Source of the DNA: Thermococcus sp.
GTDB taxonomy: Archaea > Methanobacteriota_B > Thermococci > Thermococcales > Thermococcaceae
DNA length: 14,081 nucleotides
Direction: 5' to 3'
NCBI GenBank assembly: GCA_027035445.1
Contig: JALVUT010000114.1
Coordinates: 1 to 14,081 of the forward strand
The notes below the pieces were generated by a model that did no database searches, was not told the DNA's origin, and worked only from the letters and a program-made list of their open reading frames with translations. Position 1 is the stretch's first letter. Every line of letters begins with the position of its first letter. The position numbers and the translations under genes were made by a program. Positions 13,522 to 14,081 of the stretch are shown piece by piece.

Positions 13522-14081
13522 ATGACCATGAAGACCTCAGTATTGATGTTGCTGGTTTTGTCGTTTTCCCTGTCTTATGTTTCGGCGTTTTCAATCCACG
13601 GTGTCCAGGTTTCCGAGGATTATCTAGGTGACAACGGTGTCATCCTCGTGGTCACTAACGAAATTTTGAGTCCGGGTATGTGTCCCGGAAATGTTTTTAA
13701 CTGCACGCTCGTGCCCGATATGGTCTCAACGGACATCTTCTACGTTTCTGAGGACGATTTCTACTTCCTCGGAGAATACCCTGAAGATCCAAACGTTACC
13801 TTTAAAGGGGGTCTCTGGAAACTCCTTCTTCACACTTGGAATGGGAGTGTTGAGAACGTGACCTTTAACCCTGCCTGTTTAAAATCATCCGAGATGGTTC
13901 CTTTAAACTTTTCAAGCTTCTCTAGCCTCCCATTTCACTGGAGAAAAGTTACTTTGGGTTCCTCTATCCTTGAGTACCCTCAGGACTTCCTTGGCTTCTA
14001 TTCCAATTCGAGTGGCAACTACACGGTGAGCATTGAAGACATGATGGTTAAACGGATTTTCCTCTATTTTCCTTTTCTAAT
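13522..14081 (+). CDS. Secreted sequon-rich protein, N-terminal part (runs off the window)
   Basis: At least 186 codons are open from ATG 13522 to the window end with no stop. GGGTGA (13510-13515) lies six bases upstream; ATG 13528 two codons later is a weaker choice. Residues 1-22 form a Sec signal peptide: MTMK, a Leu/Val/Met-rich core and a likely cut after YVSA. The mature part shows seven N-x-S/T sequons in about 160 residues (NCT, NVT, NGS, NVT, NFS, NSS, NYT), which fits a glycosylated surface protein. Three Cys residues are visible (CPG, NCT, PACL). I do not recognise a family. GC content looks lower than in the upstream operons, and codon choice leans to T-ending codons, which may mean a different origin. 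Confidence 0.75.
   Translation, partial: MTMKTSVLMLLVLSFSLSYVSAFSIHGVQVSEDYLGDNGVILVVTNEILSPGMCPGNVFNCTLVPDMVSTDIFYVSEDDFYFLGEYPEDPNVTFKGGLWKLLLHTWNGSVENVTFNPACLKSSEMVPLNFSSFSSLPFHWRKVTLGSSILEYPQDFLGFYSNSSGNYTVSIEDMMVKRIFLYFPFL

Noticed and set aside
1..14081. CRISPR arrays, insertion sequences, tRNA and rRNA genes
   Set aside because: No regularly spaced direct repeats, transposase motifs, terminal inverted repeats, cloverleaf candidates or rRNA-like stretches were seen on reading both strands.

Overview
This window looks like chromosomal DNA from a hyperthermophilic archaeon of the Thermococcales, most likely Thermococcus. The case rests on strong GGTG/GGTGAT Shine-Dalgarno sites a few bases before most starts, A/T-rich TATA boxes with purine-rich BRE-like flanks, very tight packing with overlapping stops and starts, moderately GC-rich Lys/Arg/Glu-rich proteins, and archaeal families (DUF515, DUF2118, GspE/TadC-type secretion proteins, short FKBP, MoxR-DUF58-DUF4129). 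The assignment is inferred from style and gene content, not from a marker gene.

Layout. (1) 1-368, minus strand: the first codons of a probable circularly permuted ribosome-assembly GTPase, preceded by a TIGR04076-like small protein whose frame is broken by an apparent one-base deletion near 243-251. (2) 458-6881, plus strand: a five-gene operon with a DUF515 membrane-anchored protein, a secreted protein rich in N-glycosylation sequons, a GspE/TadA-type ATPase with an unusual repeat-bearing N-terminal extension, and two tandem TadC/T2SF membrane proteins. This is the motor and platform core of a type IV filament or secretion machine, but the operon has no recognisable class III pilin and no prepilin peptidase. 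(3) 6882-8285: a short FKBP prolyl isomerase (minus), a small soluble protein of unknown function (plus) and a DUF2118 protein (minus). (4) 8355-12363, plus strand: a tightly coupled five-gene operon of a DUF4129 membrane protein, a small two-helix membrane protein, a MoxR AAA+ ATPase, a DUF58 protein with a vWA-like motif and a small polytopic membrane protein. (5) 12353-13189, minus: a PfkB-family sugar or nucleoside kinase. (6) 13190-14081: a 332-base lower-GC spacer with a good plus-strand promoter and two overlapping micro-ORFs, then the start of a secreted, sequon-rich protein that runs off the window.

How the genes work together. In the first operon the ATPase would power assembly or secretion through the TadC pair in the membrane. 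The DUF515 protein and the secreted glycoprotein would form the periphery outside the cell. In the second operon the MoxR ATPase probably remodels a membrane complex made of the DUF58, DUF4129 and two small membrane proteins. The most interesting candidate for an under-described system is the pilin-less secretion operon, especially the five- to six-fold short motif in the disordered N-terminus of its ATPase. The MoxR cluster without a transglutaminase comes second.
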